From: Papilionanthe hookeriana x Papilionanthe teres
Lineage: Eukaryota > Streptophyta > Magnoliopsida > Asparagales > Orchidaceae
DNA: 64,000 bases
Assembly: GCA_022702705.1 (NCBI GenBank)
Contig: CM040421.1
Span: 58,298,740-58,362,739, forward strand
Direction: 5' to 3'
Made by a program: the position numbers and the translations under genes. Shown here piece by piece: positions 12,590 to 26,200 of the stretch. Under the pieces are notes generated by a model, which saw nothing but the letters and a program-made list of their open reading frames with translations, ran no database searches and was not told the origin of the DNA. Positions within the stretch are counted from its first letter, which is position 1, and each line of letters starts with the position of its first letter.

Positions 12590-13060
12590 ATCCAAATTTA
12601 AAATTTAAAATGCTAAAAGACTTAATCGTTAAATTAAATTAAAATTAAATTAATTAAATTAAATTAAATCCTTTTAAAAATTTCAATTAAATTAATACTT
12701 TAATAATTAAAATTAAATCATCTTTAAAACATAAAAAAAATTAAAAAGAATAATAAATTAAAATTTAAATTAAATAAAATTAAATTAAAACATATTAAAT
12801 TAAATCAAATTAAATTAAATTAAATTAAACTAATTTAAATTAAATTAAATCATATTAAATTAAATTAAATTAAATTAAATTAAATTAAATTAAATTAAAT
12901 TAAATTAAAACATGTTAAATTAAATTAAATTAAATTGAAATAAAACCAAGTTAAAACTAAAACTAAAGTAAATTAAATAAATTAAATTAAAATTAAAATT
13001 AAACCAAATTAAATCGAATTAAAATGAAAGTTAAATTAAATTGAATTAAATATAACATCA
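12590..13060. repeat. TTAAA-type pentanucleotide repeat (copy L)
   Basis: A long run of TTAAA/AAATT units with scattered changes, most regular near 12855-12910. The complementary tract in copy R is at 17880-18235. The old copy O has only a short AT-rich counterpart, so the expansion probably arose in the younger subfamily. Confidence 0.85.
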
Positions 13061-14839
13061 CCTAAGACATAAAGAATTCAAAAATAAATCTAAAACAACT
13101 TGAACACTATTCCAAACTTAAATCCAATAACTGAAATTAAATTAAATCATAAATCACTTGAACATCAATTTGCCCTCGAAAACTTTTGTTGTCACAACTC
13201 CTAAATGGAGTATTAAGTGAAGTGTTACTTCACTTATAGGATATTCAAATGTCCTAGTTCATTGAGCAAGATAACAAAACTTGAACTCCCGGTCGATTAA
13301 TTCATTTGTATAATTAAATTCTCTTGGACTTAAAATAATCCTAGAAATATTGAAAAGATGTTTAAGATTCGTCTTAAGCACTTCCTCGATATGATAGGAT
13401 GTTTATAAGAACAATCGAACTTAATTGTTCTTTCGATGAAGAAAATCGTCCTCAAACCAAAATACAGGAACCTAGACGTCATAGGAGATGACTAGCTATA
13501 GGATTAGGAACTTGGTAGAAAACTACAACTACAACTAAATTAAAACGTCTTGTTGGATGATCGGGAATACCTCAGATGATGTAACCTACGTATTGCTAAC
13601 GGGATTTCCTACGGTCTAAATGAAAGTGTGGAACTCATTCAGTTGAGTTTAGCAAATTCATCTGGACTAAGTGAATCCGATAAAAATAACGATGCCGGAA
13701 GGATGTAACGCGGGATCTTAACCGGTGTTGTTATAATCAACTTTAAGATTTGTTTTAATTAAAACATAAAAAACACTTGGAAATTAAGACCTTCTCTAAA
13801 CCGAACACTTCTCTCATCTCCCGATTTATGACTTCTAAAACTAAACCTCTGCAACAAGGAGCTCGGAGCATGGTGGGCAAGACGGCCATCGTCATCGCAA
13901 AACCCGAGTCTACTTCAAGAAAACTTTCTTAGAATTAAATAACCAAGCCATAGGACTTCGAGGTAGCTTGCCTAGTGCAACATAAATCCTCAACTCTTCG
14001 TTAGGCATTTGCATGATCATATCAAGTAAATTAAGCCCTAATCGGTCTTAGGACTCCGAGGTAGTCGTCCGATACGACATAAACCCTCACATCTTCAAGG
14101 CTATTTGTATGATTTTATCATACAAATATAAGTCCTAATTAATTAAAATCAGCAAGATCAAAACATTAAATAAACATTAGGACTTTCCTAAATTCAAGCC
14201 AAACAATAGGATAGTCGGGAAATTACCGGAGTTCGCTTTGAATCCGTGATTTCTCCTACCTTTCTTCCTTTGGATTCCCAAAATAAAATATTCCAAATTT
14301 GATCCATTCCCTATTGAAATTCCAAAATTCAATCCTCGAAAACTTAAACTTTAAAATTCTCGAGAGCAGAACTACCGATTATTATCGAGAGTTTTCTTAG
14401 GTGATTCCCATCACTTATGATGTAATTAACTATAGGGCTTGCCCTTATAGGGAATTTTAAGAACCCGAGTAATATAAACCCCGTTTAATGTTTTCATATT
14501 AAGCGGGGAACTTGTCGGCCTATAAAATTGGTTCGCGGACCAAACGAATGTCACAAACCTTTTTAGTTTATTTAATCGAGCCCCATTATCAAGCAATGTG
14601 TCTATTCTTCGGGATAGATACACGGTTTGTGGTGCGGTGCTCGTTTATATAAACTATTCGGGATGTGAGATCGGCTTGATTTTATATCTTAAAATTTTCA
14701 AATTTAAAATTATTTTCAAAACCAAATACTACTTTTCAAATTATTTATCTAAATTAAATTAAAAATTCGCCGACAATTTCTGTTAGGCGACCCCCTTTTC
14801 AAAATAAAACACCTAACCTAAAAATATGCCGACAAGAAG

Positions 14840-15790
14840 AAAATGTGATTTTTCTAATTTTAATTTAGTATATATAATTATTTACATACAAAAATGAGGA
14901 TTTTCAAAAATAATTCAATAACTTATCAAAATAAATTATTTATTCTTAAGAAAGTTATTGGAGGTTCACATAAACTAGTAGACCACTAGGACCAATTTTT
15001 ATGATTTTCTGAATTTTATTTTAATTATTATAATTTTTAATTTCTCGAGTATTAATTAAATATAAAATATTATTTAAATAAAAAATTAAGTTTTATATTT
15101 TTCTTAAATCTCTCTGAAACCAAGGAACCCAAAGAAATGAATTTTATATTTTTGTAATAAATACTTTAATTAATAGAATTATTTTAGTGAGAAAATAACG
15201 AAAATCAATTTTAACATTTAAAAATTAATATCTTTACTTAGAAAATTAAGAAAAATATTTTTATTGCTCCCAAGTGATTAGGAAACCAAATGAGATATTT
15301 TAGTGGGTTTTTATACTTTAGTGATTTTTATGATTTTAAATTATTTTTGGGAATTTCTTTAATAATTGAAATTTTTTAAATATGCTTAAAAATGAAGTGT
15401 TTAGTTTAATTACCATTTTATTTTTATTAAATTACCCTAGTCATAACGAACTCCCAAAACCAATTTGGTGATTTTTTTAGTTGTATTTTAAGCATTATAA
15501 TTATTTTAATGTCAAAATTACCATTTAACTTAGAAAATCAAATTAGGTGATCAGATTAACTTCAAATGACTTAAAATTTTTTAAGGTAGTTTCTTTAACC
15601 CTAAGCCACAGTGAAGAACAAAATTTAAACCATTTCCATTTATATTTAGTCTAATTTAATTTTCTTTAGTTTTAGTGAGTTGATTAAAATTAGGGTGAGT
15701 TTTAATGAATTAAATCAAGTTTGTATTTTTCATACGGTCCTCTAGTCACAGGAAACCTACCAATATATTTTTATGTTTTTCTGATGAACA
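14840..15790 (-). mobile_element. Old giant LTR-like copy O, segment 2 of 3
   Basis: This spacer between copies L and R aligns with 18705-19640 of R in direct orientation (GAAAATGTGATTTTTCT, then the CCACTTGGACCAATTTT-type block and CTCTGGTCA-type words). Its left edge carries L's second AGAAG copy, and its right edge ends GAACA (15786-15790), the first copy of R's target duplication. Removing L and one AGAAG joins it to 7699, and removing R and one GAACA joins it to 23221. It is therefore the middle of the old copy. Confidence 0.75.
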
Positions 15791-17879
15791 TGTCGGCATA
15801 TTTTTAGGTTGAGTGTTTTGAAAAGGGGTCGCCTACAGAAGTTGTCGGCGAATTTTAAATTTAATTTAAATATAGATATAATTTAGAAAGTAGTAATTAA
15901 TTTTGAAAATAATTTTAAATTTGAAGATTTTAAGATATGAAATCAAACTGATCTCACATCCCAAATAGTTTATATAAACGAGCACCGCATCACAAACCGT
16001 GTATCTATCCCTAAGGATAGTACACATCGCTCGATGGTGGGGCTCTGCTAAATAAACTAGAAGATTTGTGACATCCGTTTGGTGTGCGAACCAATTTTAT
16101 AAGCCGACAAATTCCCCGCTTAATATGAAAACATTAAACAGTGGTTTATATTACTCGGGTTCTTTAAAATTCCCTATAAGGGCAAGCCCCTATAGTTAAT
16201 TACATCTTAAGTGACGGGAATCACCTAAGAAAACTCTCGATAATAATCAATAATTTCGCTCTCAAGAATTTCAAAGTTTAAGTTTTCAAAGAACTCGAAT
16301 TTTTGAATCTCAATAGGGAATGGATCAAGTTTGGAACATTTTATTTTGGGAATTCAAAGGAAGAAAAGTAGGAGAAATTATGGATTCGAAGTGAACTTCG
16401 ATAATCTCCCGACTATCCTATTGTTTGGCTTGAATTTAGGAAGGTCCTAATGTTTATTTAGTATTTTGATCCCGCCAATTTTAATTAGTTAGGACTTATA
16501 TTCGTATGATAAAATCATACAAATAGACTTCGAAGATGTGAGGGTTTATATCGTATCGGACGACTACCTCGGAATCCTAAGACCTGTTAGGGCTTAATTT
16601 GCAATGCAAATGCCTAACGAAGAGTCGAGGATTTATGTTGCACTGTGCAAACTACCTCGAAGTCCTATGGCTTTCGTTGTTTAATTCTAGGAAAGTTTTG
16701 CTCGAAGTAGGTTCAAGTTTTCGTCGACGACGATGGCCGTGCCGCCCACCATGCTCCGAGCTCCTTGTTGTTGCGCAGGTTTAGTTTTAGAAATCATAAA
16801 TCGTGGGATGAGAAAAGTGTTTTGGTTTAGAGAAGTCTTAATTTCCAAGTGTTTTTTGTGTTTTAATTAAAAAAATCTTAAAGTCGATTATAACAACACC
16901 TGTTAAGATCCCACGGTTCCATCCTTCCGGCATCATTATTTTTATCGGATTCACTTAGTCCGGATGAATTTGCTAAACTCAATCGAATGAGTTCCACACT
17001 TTCATTTAGCACCGTGGAAATCCCATTAAGCAACACGTAGGTTACATCATCCGAGGTATTCCCGATCATCCAACAAGACGTTTTAATTTAGTCGTAGTTG
17101 TAATTTTGTGTTCTGTTTGTGATTAAATTTTGAGTTGTCTTATATTTTGAAATGTTGTGGAGGTGAATTTTATCTTGTAGTGTCTTTTAATTTAGTTATG
17201 GGTTTCGGCTTTGGTTTCGTCCTAAAGGTGTAGGTTTTCATGCAACTGTTGTTTATCATGCAAGAAAAATAAGTGCGATGCGATTAAATAAATTACCGTA
17301 AAGTAAATCGCAATAAAATAAAAGCGTACTCGGAGGGTCTTCCCGTCATCCCAAGCCGCACTTAAAACACGCTAGAATATTTAAGCAAGTTCCTAGTAAA
17401 GCTAAGGTAAGGGTTATGGTTTTCTACCAAGTTCCTAATCCTATAGCTAGTCATTTCCTATGACGTCTAGGTTCTTTGTGTGTTTGGTTCGAAGACGATT
17501 TTCTTCATCAAAGAACAATTAAGTTCAATTGTTCTTATAAATATCCTATCATATTGAGGAAGTGCTTAAGAAGAATCTTAAACATCTTTTCAATATTTCT
17601 AGGATTGTTTTAAGTCCAAGAGAATTTAATTATGTAAATGAATCGATCGTCCGAGGTTTTCAAGTTTTGCTAACTCCGCTCAATGGAATCTAGGATATTT
17701 GAATGTCCTAAAAGTGAAGTAACATTTCATTTAACACTCCATTTAGGAGTTACAATAAGTAAAAGCTCCTAAGGGCAAAATGATATTTAATGATTTGTGA
17801 TTCAAATTTAAGTTCAAATTAATGATTTAAGTTCGGAATAGTGTTCAAGTTATCTTAGATCTATTTTTGAATTCTTCAT

Positions 17880-18235
17880 GTCTTTATATTTAATTTAGTT
17901 TAATTTAATTTAACTTAATTTAATGTAATGTGATTTAATTTAAATTAATTTAACTTAAGTTAATTTAATGTAATATGATTTAGTTTAATTTAATTTAATT
18001 TAATTTAATTTAATTTAATTTACTTTTAATTTAATTTAATTTAATTTAATTTAATTTAATTTAGTTTGATTTGATGTTACATCGAATTAATTTGATTTAA
18101 TTTAACTAATTTTTTTTATTTAATTTGATTTAATTTAATTTAATTTTAATTTAATTTATTTAATTTAATTTAATTTTTAATTTAATTTAATTTTTAATTT
18201 AATTTAATTTTATTCATTTTAATTTTAATTAAAAT
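17880..18235. repeat. TTTAA-type pentanucleotide repeat (copy R)
   Basis: Runs of TTTAA/AATTT with interruptions; the complement of the tract in copy L at 12590-13060, but shorter. The length difference accounts for part of the size difference between the copies. Confidence 0.85.
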
Positions 18236-20029
18236 TTTAAAAGAGTTCAATAATTTAATTTTAGTTTAATGATTAAGTCTTTTAATGTTTTAAATTTGAA
18301 TTATCATTTTAATTAGGAATTAAACATTAATGAAATGATTAATTTAGGGATTTTTAAATTAAAGAATAAATCTCTTCCTAATAATATCCCTATTTTAATA
18401 ATTCCAATTTTATTATTCTTCCACATTTAATCAATTATTTAATTAAAGTTTATTCATTTTAAATTGCTTAATGGGTTTCTACCCTTCAATTATTAAATTT
18501 CAATCATCCAAATCAGATTAGGATCAAATATTTTACTTGTTAATTTTTTTTATTAAACCTAAAGTTTTAATTAAGGATTAAAAGAAATTTAATTACCACT
18601 TTACCCTTTAAGCTTAATAATTTCATAACTCACTAAATTGAACTCAAATGAACTTGAAATTTTTATGTGACTTCACTCATATGTCAATAAAGACATGAGA
18701 GGAGAAAATGTGATTTTTCTGTATTTAATTTATTTATATAATTATTTTTGGTAGAAAATAGAGATTTCCAAGGAAAATTTAATAACATGACCAAGGAAAA
18801 GTTTCTGTCCTTAAGAAAATTATGGGACATTCCTAATGACCAGAGGACCACTTGGACCAATTTTGGTGATTTTTTGAATTATATTTTATTTATTAGAATT
18901 ATTTTAAGTTCTGGAGTATTAATTAATTTAAAAAATAAAATATAAGTTGAAAAATGGATTTTATAATTTTTAAAATTTTCTCTGATATCAAGGATTCCAG
19001 AGAAGCAAATTTTGAAATTTTCTGATTTTTCTATGATTTATTACAATTATTTTAGTAAAAAGGCTAGAAAATACATTTTTTTAATTTTAAAATTACCCTA
19101 GGGCTTTAAAAATTAATATCTCACCAAATAGGCCTAAGAAAAATATGGGGTTTGTTCCTAAGTGATTAAAATTCAAAATGTGACATTTTGGTGAATTTTA
19201 TTATTTTTGTGATTTTTATTATTTTTTAATTATTAAAAATATTAAAATAATATTAAAAATCAACTTTTTTAGAAAATTGAAATTTTAATTTTCTTAAATT
19301 TCCCTGATATCAGAGAGGCTCCAAAACCAATTTGGTGAATTTTTGAAAGGTATTTTGAAAGTTATGAATTTTTAAAGTTTAAAATGACTAAATGGCTTAA
19401 TCAACCCATTTAGTAGGGCTAACCAAGTCCAATTGACTTCAAACTTTTATGGTGGGTTCCTCTGATCCTAAAGGTCAGTGGAGAATTGATTTCAAGTCAA
19501 TTTGATCTATGGTTAACTCTAATTAATTAGGGGTCTATTTTGGATGTTTAAGCCAATTAGGGTTATTTTGAGTGAATTAACTCAAGTCCTATTTTTCCTA
19601 GGGTTCTCTGGTCATAAGGAACATCACCAAATTTTCCTAGAATTTATTTCACAACATGCTCATTTTTGGAATTAAAATACTCAAAACAGCAACATGCATT
19701 TGAAAAATCAATAACTCTTCATAGGGATGACCTCTGACTTTGGAAAATTCAGGGAATGTTCCCAAATTCAGAGGCTTCAAAAGCTCTATGGTCTCATGCC
19801 ATGGTGAATTGTATACATGCATGGAGAATTAAATGTATGCAGAGAGTAAATAAATTATAAAAAATAAAATACTTGATGAAATTAAATGATTTCTTTTCCA
19901 CATTATTCTCCTCTGTTCACTGAGCAAGAGGGTATTTTTATTTTATTTTTGTGATTTTTCTACATAAAGATATGAATTTTCCAAGTTTAGGGAATTAAAT
20001 AAATCAGAAAAATACCCTATTTTTCTATT

Positions 20030-21240
20030 TATCCGAGTCGGCGCCGCGTCAACCTTAGCCTCTCCGAAGCGGTACGTGTCGTGCTGTGATTGGGCGCCGC
20101 CATCTGAGTCAGCCGTCCCGGGACCCGCAGTTCATGTAACATTCCCTGGTCCGGCGCAATCTGAACCGTCCGCTCGATACATGCGCGATCCAACGGCTCC
20201 TGGTCATCGTCTACGACTGGTGTGCACCCGTGACCGTCAACTTTCTAACCTTAATTTCTCACTCGATTCTCAACGGATTTTCGTGTTCTTATGCTCTATG
20301 GATTCGTCTTGAAGAGATGAACATATCCATACGGTAAACATGCATTGATATTTATTCAAATGAAATGGAGAATCTCTGTAAGCTCGGGAAGAAGAATGAG
20401 TTCATACCTTTGCTCAGAGAAGTGAAGCTTCGATCCGAGAGTTGTCGCACCTTCGATCGGATCCTAGCAAGCTCCGGATGAAGTCTCCCGGTCCAGTGAA
20501 TTGTATAGGTTGGACTTCGACCACGCCCGATCACAAAGCTTGGAGGCTGGAGCAACCGGGTGGCCTAGAGATCGGGCTTTTATCGGTGGACACCTTCCCT
20601 CGGTCCAGTGAAGGTGTAGAACCAATCAATTTGGGAATCGGCTCACCGCGAGGAGATGTCCCGGTTTTGGGTTTGGATTTCAACTCCGAAATCGAGCTCA
20701 CAGAGAAGAAATGGCAGGGGGATTTCGGTGGGGATCAAGTGCTCGTGTATGGGGAGTAGTCCGGAACAATTTTGGCGAGTTTCCTTAAGGTTTGTTTCAG
20801 CACCTTCTTTGGCCGAGAGGGTGAGGGGTTTAAATAGGCATGGTCGGAGGCTCTCCTGTGGGGTTTAATGGTTGGGATCACTGCTTCGGTGAGGAGAAGA
20901 ACAACTGCAATGGCCATTTGGAGTGAGGCAGCTCGAGCAAGGTGGAATTCCAAAATTTGGCTCCTCCCAAGGTTTCGGGCATGGTGTTTTCCGGCGACGG
21001 GTGGCCGGCCGGCCGAGGTCGGGTCACCCTCAAGCTCAAAGTGGTCGTGGCTGGAGGCTTGTGCGATCAATCGAGGTTTGACATGTGTAAAGGAGTTTGA
21101 TTTAAATGGAATGGGAGAAGGCTCACTTTGGCTTGGTTTGGGTCAACCCACCATTTTGGGCTTGGTGCACCCTTCCAAGCTCGATTTTGAGTCGAGGGAA
21201 TCATTTAGGTCGGCTTAGAAGGAGTGGTGAAGTCTCCATC
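20030..21240 (-). promoter_or_regulatory. GC-rich core with TATA-like box in copy R
   Basis: Counterpart of 9800-10910. The box is at 20829-20836 (TTTAAATA on plus, TATTTAAA on minus) inside GGGGTTTAAATAGGC, matching GGGGTTTAAATAGCC in the old copy. Frames of up to 116 codons on the plus strand (20868-21218) are open because of base composition. The matching DNA in copy L is read in another frame, with no shared protein. Confidence 0.5.
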
Positions 21241-21439
21241 CGTGATGAGGTGGCTAAACATGGTTTAGTGTGTGACATGATTAAGGTAAAAAGGGTTAAA
21301 GGAGGTTTAAGAAAGAACCCCTCTTCTTGCCATAAATGGACTAATGACAAGTCAAAGCCCTCATGGCTTCATGTGGCTTCGAGAATGGCTTGTTCATGGC
21401 TCCATTTGGCTTGGGAAAAGGTTGATTTGTTTCATGAAA

Positions 21440-22700
21440 ATGGATTATAGGAATTTTTTTGGTAATTTGATGGAAATTTGTATGGAACTTGATTTGGAAT
21501 GATTTGATGATGAATTTAGGACTTAGGTATTGAGTTTAATTGAAAGTATGATGAGGGGAAATGTCATATGGGCTTTGGGACCAATTTTGGGCCTTTGGAT
21601 GTGGTAAAGGATGGGCTTTTAAAATGGTTTAGGAAAGTGGGCTTTTGAATTTTAAAATGGATTTTGGGATGAAATTTTGGTAAAGGCTTGGGCCAAATAA
21701 TTGTTGAGTTTGGTTTAGGGATGTGTCATGAGAGGTTTGAAACAAATTTGAGGTGATTTGGGTTTGAATTGGGTTGGATATGGGCCTTTTTGGTAAAGAG
21801 GCTAAGGTGGGCCAAAATGGGCTACCATGGGCCAAAGTTGGGCTAGAGTTGAAATTGATGTAAAATTAATGTTGGGAAATGTTTATGGGGGTGTTTCAAA
21901 GAGGTTTTGGCTTTGGTTAGGTTTTGATTTTGGGATTTGGGCTCATTTGGGCTAGGTTTAGGTTTAGGTCAAAATTGGGCTTTTTGATTTTGGGTTGAAT
22001 TTGAGTGGGGTTTGGGTCTAAATTTTGGGCAAATCATGTTAGTGTTTTGTTTATGGGGATGTCAAGGAGGGTTTAGAAAAGATTTGGGGTTAATTGGAGT
22101 TGAATTGGGTGAGTTTGGGTTAGGTTTGGGTCATAGGTCCAAATTGGGCTTTAAGGCCAAAAGTGAAATTGGATCCCAATGCCAATCAAATTGGGCTTGG
22201 ATTTGGTCTAGATTGGTGTTGAGGATGTTGAATTGAAGTTTAGAATTGAATTGGACCAGAATTTAGGTCAATTGGGTAGGTTAGGTTTGACATTGGGTTC
22301 ACTTTGGGTTAAAATGGGTCAAATTGGGGGTTTTGATAAAAGTGGGGTAAATTGACAAAATTGGCCCATGGTGTAGTTGAACAAAATGAAATTGGGAATA
22401 TTTGGGATTTTCTGGAATTTTCTGGGAATTTTCTGAATTTTTGGATTTTTTGGCTAAGAGGGGTATTTTGGGTATTTGAAGGGTATTGGGAGGTGTTTTT
22501 GGAATTTTTGGTATTTTTGGTTATGGATGATCAATTTGAGTGATGTGGGAATGTTTAGGATTGATTTTGGGGAATTTTGGGTATTTTCAAGGGCATTTGG
22601 TAGGTTAGGCGGGGTGTAGGGTCCCGGGGGTCAAAAATTGAAAATTTGGAAAATTGAAAATTTGGAAAATTGAAAATTTGGAAAATTGAAGATTGGGTGA
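21440..22700. repeat. G/T-rich, C-poor degenerate tract (copy R)
   Basis: Complement of the C/A-rich tract of copy L. Words such as TTTGGG, GGGCTTTG and AAAATTGGG recur. Near 22637-22690 there are near-perfect short tandem copies of GAAAATTTGGAAAATT. Confidence 0.65.
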
Positions 22701-23220
22701 ATATAAGTGGAATAAAATCATTTTGGTTGAGCCATGAAGCCATATCAAGCCCACATGAGCCATGAAGGGACTCATTTGAGGCATCCACTATGTTGTTCCT
22801 AACCCTCTTAGCCAAGGGCTTAGGGGTTAAGGACCATCCATGTGAATCACTTACATGAGTTAGGAGGTCAAGTTAGGTATAGATGTGTTTTAGGAGGTGT
22901 ATGGAAGTGTAGTGTATGAGTGTGGTGTGTGTGTAAGTCAGCCCCTCCATCGACCGAGCCACCTGGAGGCGGTCCTAAGGCCAAAGAGTCCTATAGGAAC
23001 TCATCCTTTAAACTTCCACATTTGATTTCAACCCTCTAGGTGATTAGGGGTCTACGATCAAGTTTGTGGAGTTTGCAGGGAGTTAAGAAGTGGTTTAAAA
23101 TTCTAGATGGTGGATCCCAATTCTAGTCCTCTAAGATAGTCAAAGGAAAAGCCTAGGGCTAGATCCTAAGTACTAAAGAGAAGAAGAGAAGACCTCATCA
23201 AAAATGAGGTCAATAGAACA

Positions 23221-26200
23221 TACCTAATTATTATAATTATTTTATTAAAAGAGACACAATAAAATTAAAAAATTGGGATCTCCTCATAGAGACCTCCCCT
23301 AATCTTGGAAAAATAAGGGAAGCTCTCCCACGACAGAGAGAACAAAAGCCCTAAGTTTCATGCCGTCGTGAAATGTCCAAGCAAATGGAGAATCAAAAGA
23401 CAAAATATAGTATTTAATTAATTCAAAATAAAATACACATCAAATATATATGAAACTATTTCCACATTGTTTTCATCTGTTCACTAAGAAAGAGAGTATT
23501 TTTGTTTTATTTTTATGATTTTTCTACCCCAAGTTATGATTTTGACTGATTTAAATAACTCAAAACATCCATATTTTTCTACTTATCCAGCGCGGCGCCA
23601 CCTCAACATGTGATGGCTCCGAACTCCACGTAGAGCTCTCCCATTTAACACCGCATTCTGACTCAGCAGCCACACGTCCGCACTTTATGTTCTGATCTTC
23701 TGTCCGGCGCAATCCCAGCCCTCCATTGAATACACGCGCAATCCAATGGCTCCTGCTCATCATCCTCAACTGGTCTGTCCCGTAAGCCGTTCACACTAAA
23801 ACCCTAAGATCTCAGTGTAGACTCAACCAAATCACTTTGAGTTTGTTCCGATAGACTCATCTAGTCTAGAAGAACATATCCATACGATTTATACAGTATA
23901 AAATATAGTAATCATGCATGGAGAACGAGAAAAAGCTCAGGAGAGAGTGAGAGCTTTATACCTTGTTCTGAGAGCAGAAGCCTCAATCAGAATTGTTTTG
24001 GACCTTCGTAGTGACCTTGCGAAGCTACTCCAAGCAGCACTTTGAGTTCTCCTTTGGTCCAAGTATGAACTTGATCAAATCTGATTTGGGGGGTTGATCA
24101 AACTCTATGTAAGAGGCTCTCTGTGATGGGGCTTTTGTAGGGGACTTTCTTCTCTTAGTCTGGTAATGGTGTGGGTGCATGAAATTAGGTTTTGGTGTAG
24201 TGTGGAGCTGTGGTGAATGGTGTCTTATTTCAGCTGAAATTTGAACTAAAAATTAAACTTAGACAGTAGGGATTAGAGCTAAAGTTTGGGTGGATTGAGC
24301 TTAGGAGGGATGGAGGAAGCTTTGGAAACAATTTGACAGAGTCTCCCCAAGGTAAATGTGCCTCTCTTTTTGTCTGTGAAGAGGTGGGGTTTAAATAGCC
24401 TTGGCTGGGGTAAAGCTTAGGGCCTACTAGTGGGTACAATTATCTGCTTAGGTGCAGGGCTTAAAGGAACCATTGACCAATTGGAGTTAAACACAATATT
24501 TAGGCCAATCTGGGTTTTAATTTGGGTGGGTGGCTCTCGATTTTTGGCTCCTATGGTGACTAGGGCAGTCGACCAGGCTAGGAGAGGTGCTTAGGTGGTC
24601 AGGTGAACCAGAGGGGAGTCTTAATGGTGATTAATGGGTTTAGGGAAAGCTTTGGGCAAGGAAATATATGATTTTGCTATTTAAGGAAGGAGATCCCCTA
24701 ATTTAGTGGATGTTGGTCCATGGATCATGTATCATGGGCTAGGTGGGTCTAGTCTAGTCCCTAGGGTTCACATCTTGGCTATGGTTGCCTTGGCTTAAAT
24801 AATTTAGGTTGGTTTGGTCAATTAGGCTCATGGGTTCAATTTGAGGTAATTTGGATCAATGTTGGGCTGGCTTGGGTATGAGCTTGGGTTGGGTCACATT
24901 GATTGTGCAATATGGTGTGGATGATTGTCATGAAGCATTTGAAGAAGGATTGAGTGCTTTTGATGGTTTGGGAGGTGAATTTGGTGAGATTTGGGTATTT
25001 GGTAAATTTTGGGCATTTTGGGTTGGACTTGGGTTTGGGTAATGCTAGAGTGGGGTTAAGGACCAATTGGTGGCTCAAATTGATGTAGGGGAATATCATA
25101 AAGTGTTTTGGATAGGAATTGGGTGGAAATTTTGTGGTTAAGGCATTCAATTTGGTGAAGTTTGGGTATGTGGCACATTTGGGGCAACATTGTGGATTTT
25201 GACTTGGGTTAGATTTATGTGAAGTTTGGGCTCAAATGTGGGTCAATTTGTGGATCAATTTAGTTTGTAGGAATGTTATGAAGAGTTTAGATTTCAATTT
25301 TGAGAAAATCCGCTTGGCTAGAGGGTTCAATTGGGGGATTTATGTCATATGGTCAAAATTGCGCCTTTTTGGTTTGAATTAAAATTGGGTTTGAAATTGA
25401 GTCAAATTGGACTTGTATTTGGTTTAATTGAGACTAGGCATGGTGACATTGAGTTTGAAATTGAAATTAGGGAGAATTGAGATCAATTGGGTTTGGATGA
25501 AATTTAAGCATTTTAGGCTTAAAGGGGCAATTTGGGGCTTTTGAACAAAATGGGCCAATTTTGTCAAATTAGGCCACGTGATGTGGTTTAAATTGATGTT
25601 AGGAACATTTGGGATGATTATGGAATTTTTTAGAATTTTTGAAATTTTTGAATTTGGAGGGGGATTTTAGTCATTTTGGGTATTTGGGGGTATTTTGAGG
25701 ATTTTGGTAAATTTGATGTTTTTTGGGTAATTTGAGTGGTATGGAATGTTTTGGTATGATTTCTAAGAGATTTTGGGTAATTTTGGGATTTTGGCAAAAT
25801 TATGGTTTAGGGGTAATTTGGTAATTTTGGGGCTAAAGCGTCAAAGGTTGGAATTTTTGGTAACTTTGAGGTTAAACAAGAGTGGCAACCCATTGAGCCA
25901 TGGACCAAGAGAAATCCCACTATGGATCCTCCATGTGATGGTTCTAATCTAAACCATAGCCTCGGGCCAAGGGTTTAAGGAACCACTCACATGAGTTTCC
26001 AAAAGAGTGGGTGATCAAGTGTGAGGAAGTTGGGTATGTTTGGTTTAGGGTTGTGAGGTAGTGAGTGAGAGTGGGTGTGCAAGTGTGTGTTCTATCTCCA
26101 GACCAACCAGGGTCAGTCCTAAGGCTTGACCATCTTGTAGGAAGCTCCTCTTGAGCTTCCTTATGCTTGGTCTCATCCTCCTAAGTAGTTAGAGGTTAGA

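Larger units (their letters stand above)
7700..14834 (+). mobile_element. Giant LTR-like element copy L (7.1 kb, non-coding)
   Basis: The copy starts TGTTGACCTC and ends ATGCCGACA, so it has TG...CA termini, and is flanked by a perfect 5-bp duplication AGAAG at 7695-7699 and 14835-14839. That is the signature of retroviral-type integrase. It is an inverted, diverged copy of 15791-23215; about nine bases in ten match by eye at 13553-13740 against 16888-17073. It shows no terminal direct repeats and no gag or pol, so a solo LTR of unusual length fits best. A LARD-type derivative is an alternative. In order it holds an end hairpin, a C/A-rich G-poor tract, a GC-rich core with TATTTAAA, AT-rich DNA, a TTAAA-type simple repeat and the end. 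It sits inside the old copy O. Confidence 0.8.
15791..23215 (-). mobile_element. Giant LTR-like element copy R (7.4 kb, non-coding)
   Basis: It starts TGTCGGCATA and ends GAGGTCAATA, the last CA being mutated to TA. A perfect duplication GAACA flanks it at 15786-15790 and 23216-23220. It is the same family as copy L in the opposite orientation, about 290 bp longer, and independently inserted since its duplication differs. It has no gag, pol or terminal direct repeats. Modules mirror L: TTTAA-type repeat 17880-18235, GC-rich core 20030-21240, G/T-rich tract 21440-22700 and terminal hairpin. Strand follows the TATTTAAA box and is inferred. A solo LTR is the simplest reading. Confidence 0.8.

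Noticed and set aside
20868..21218. 116-codon open frame in copy R
   Set aside because: The matching GC-rich DNA in copy L is open in a different frame with indels, so no protein is conserved. The frame results from base composition.
7700..23215. Inverted repeat as an assembly artefact
   Set aside because: The arms differ by many changes and about 290 bp, and each has its own distinct target duplication, which an artefact would not create.
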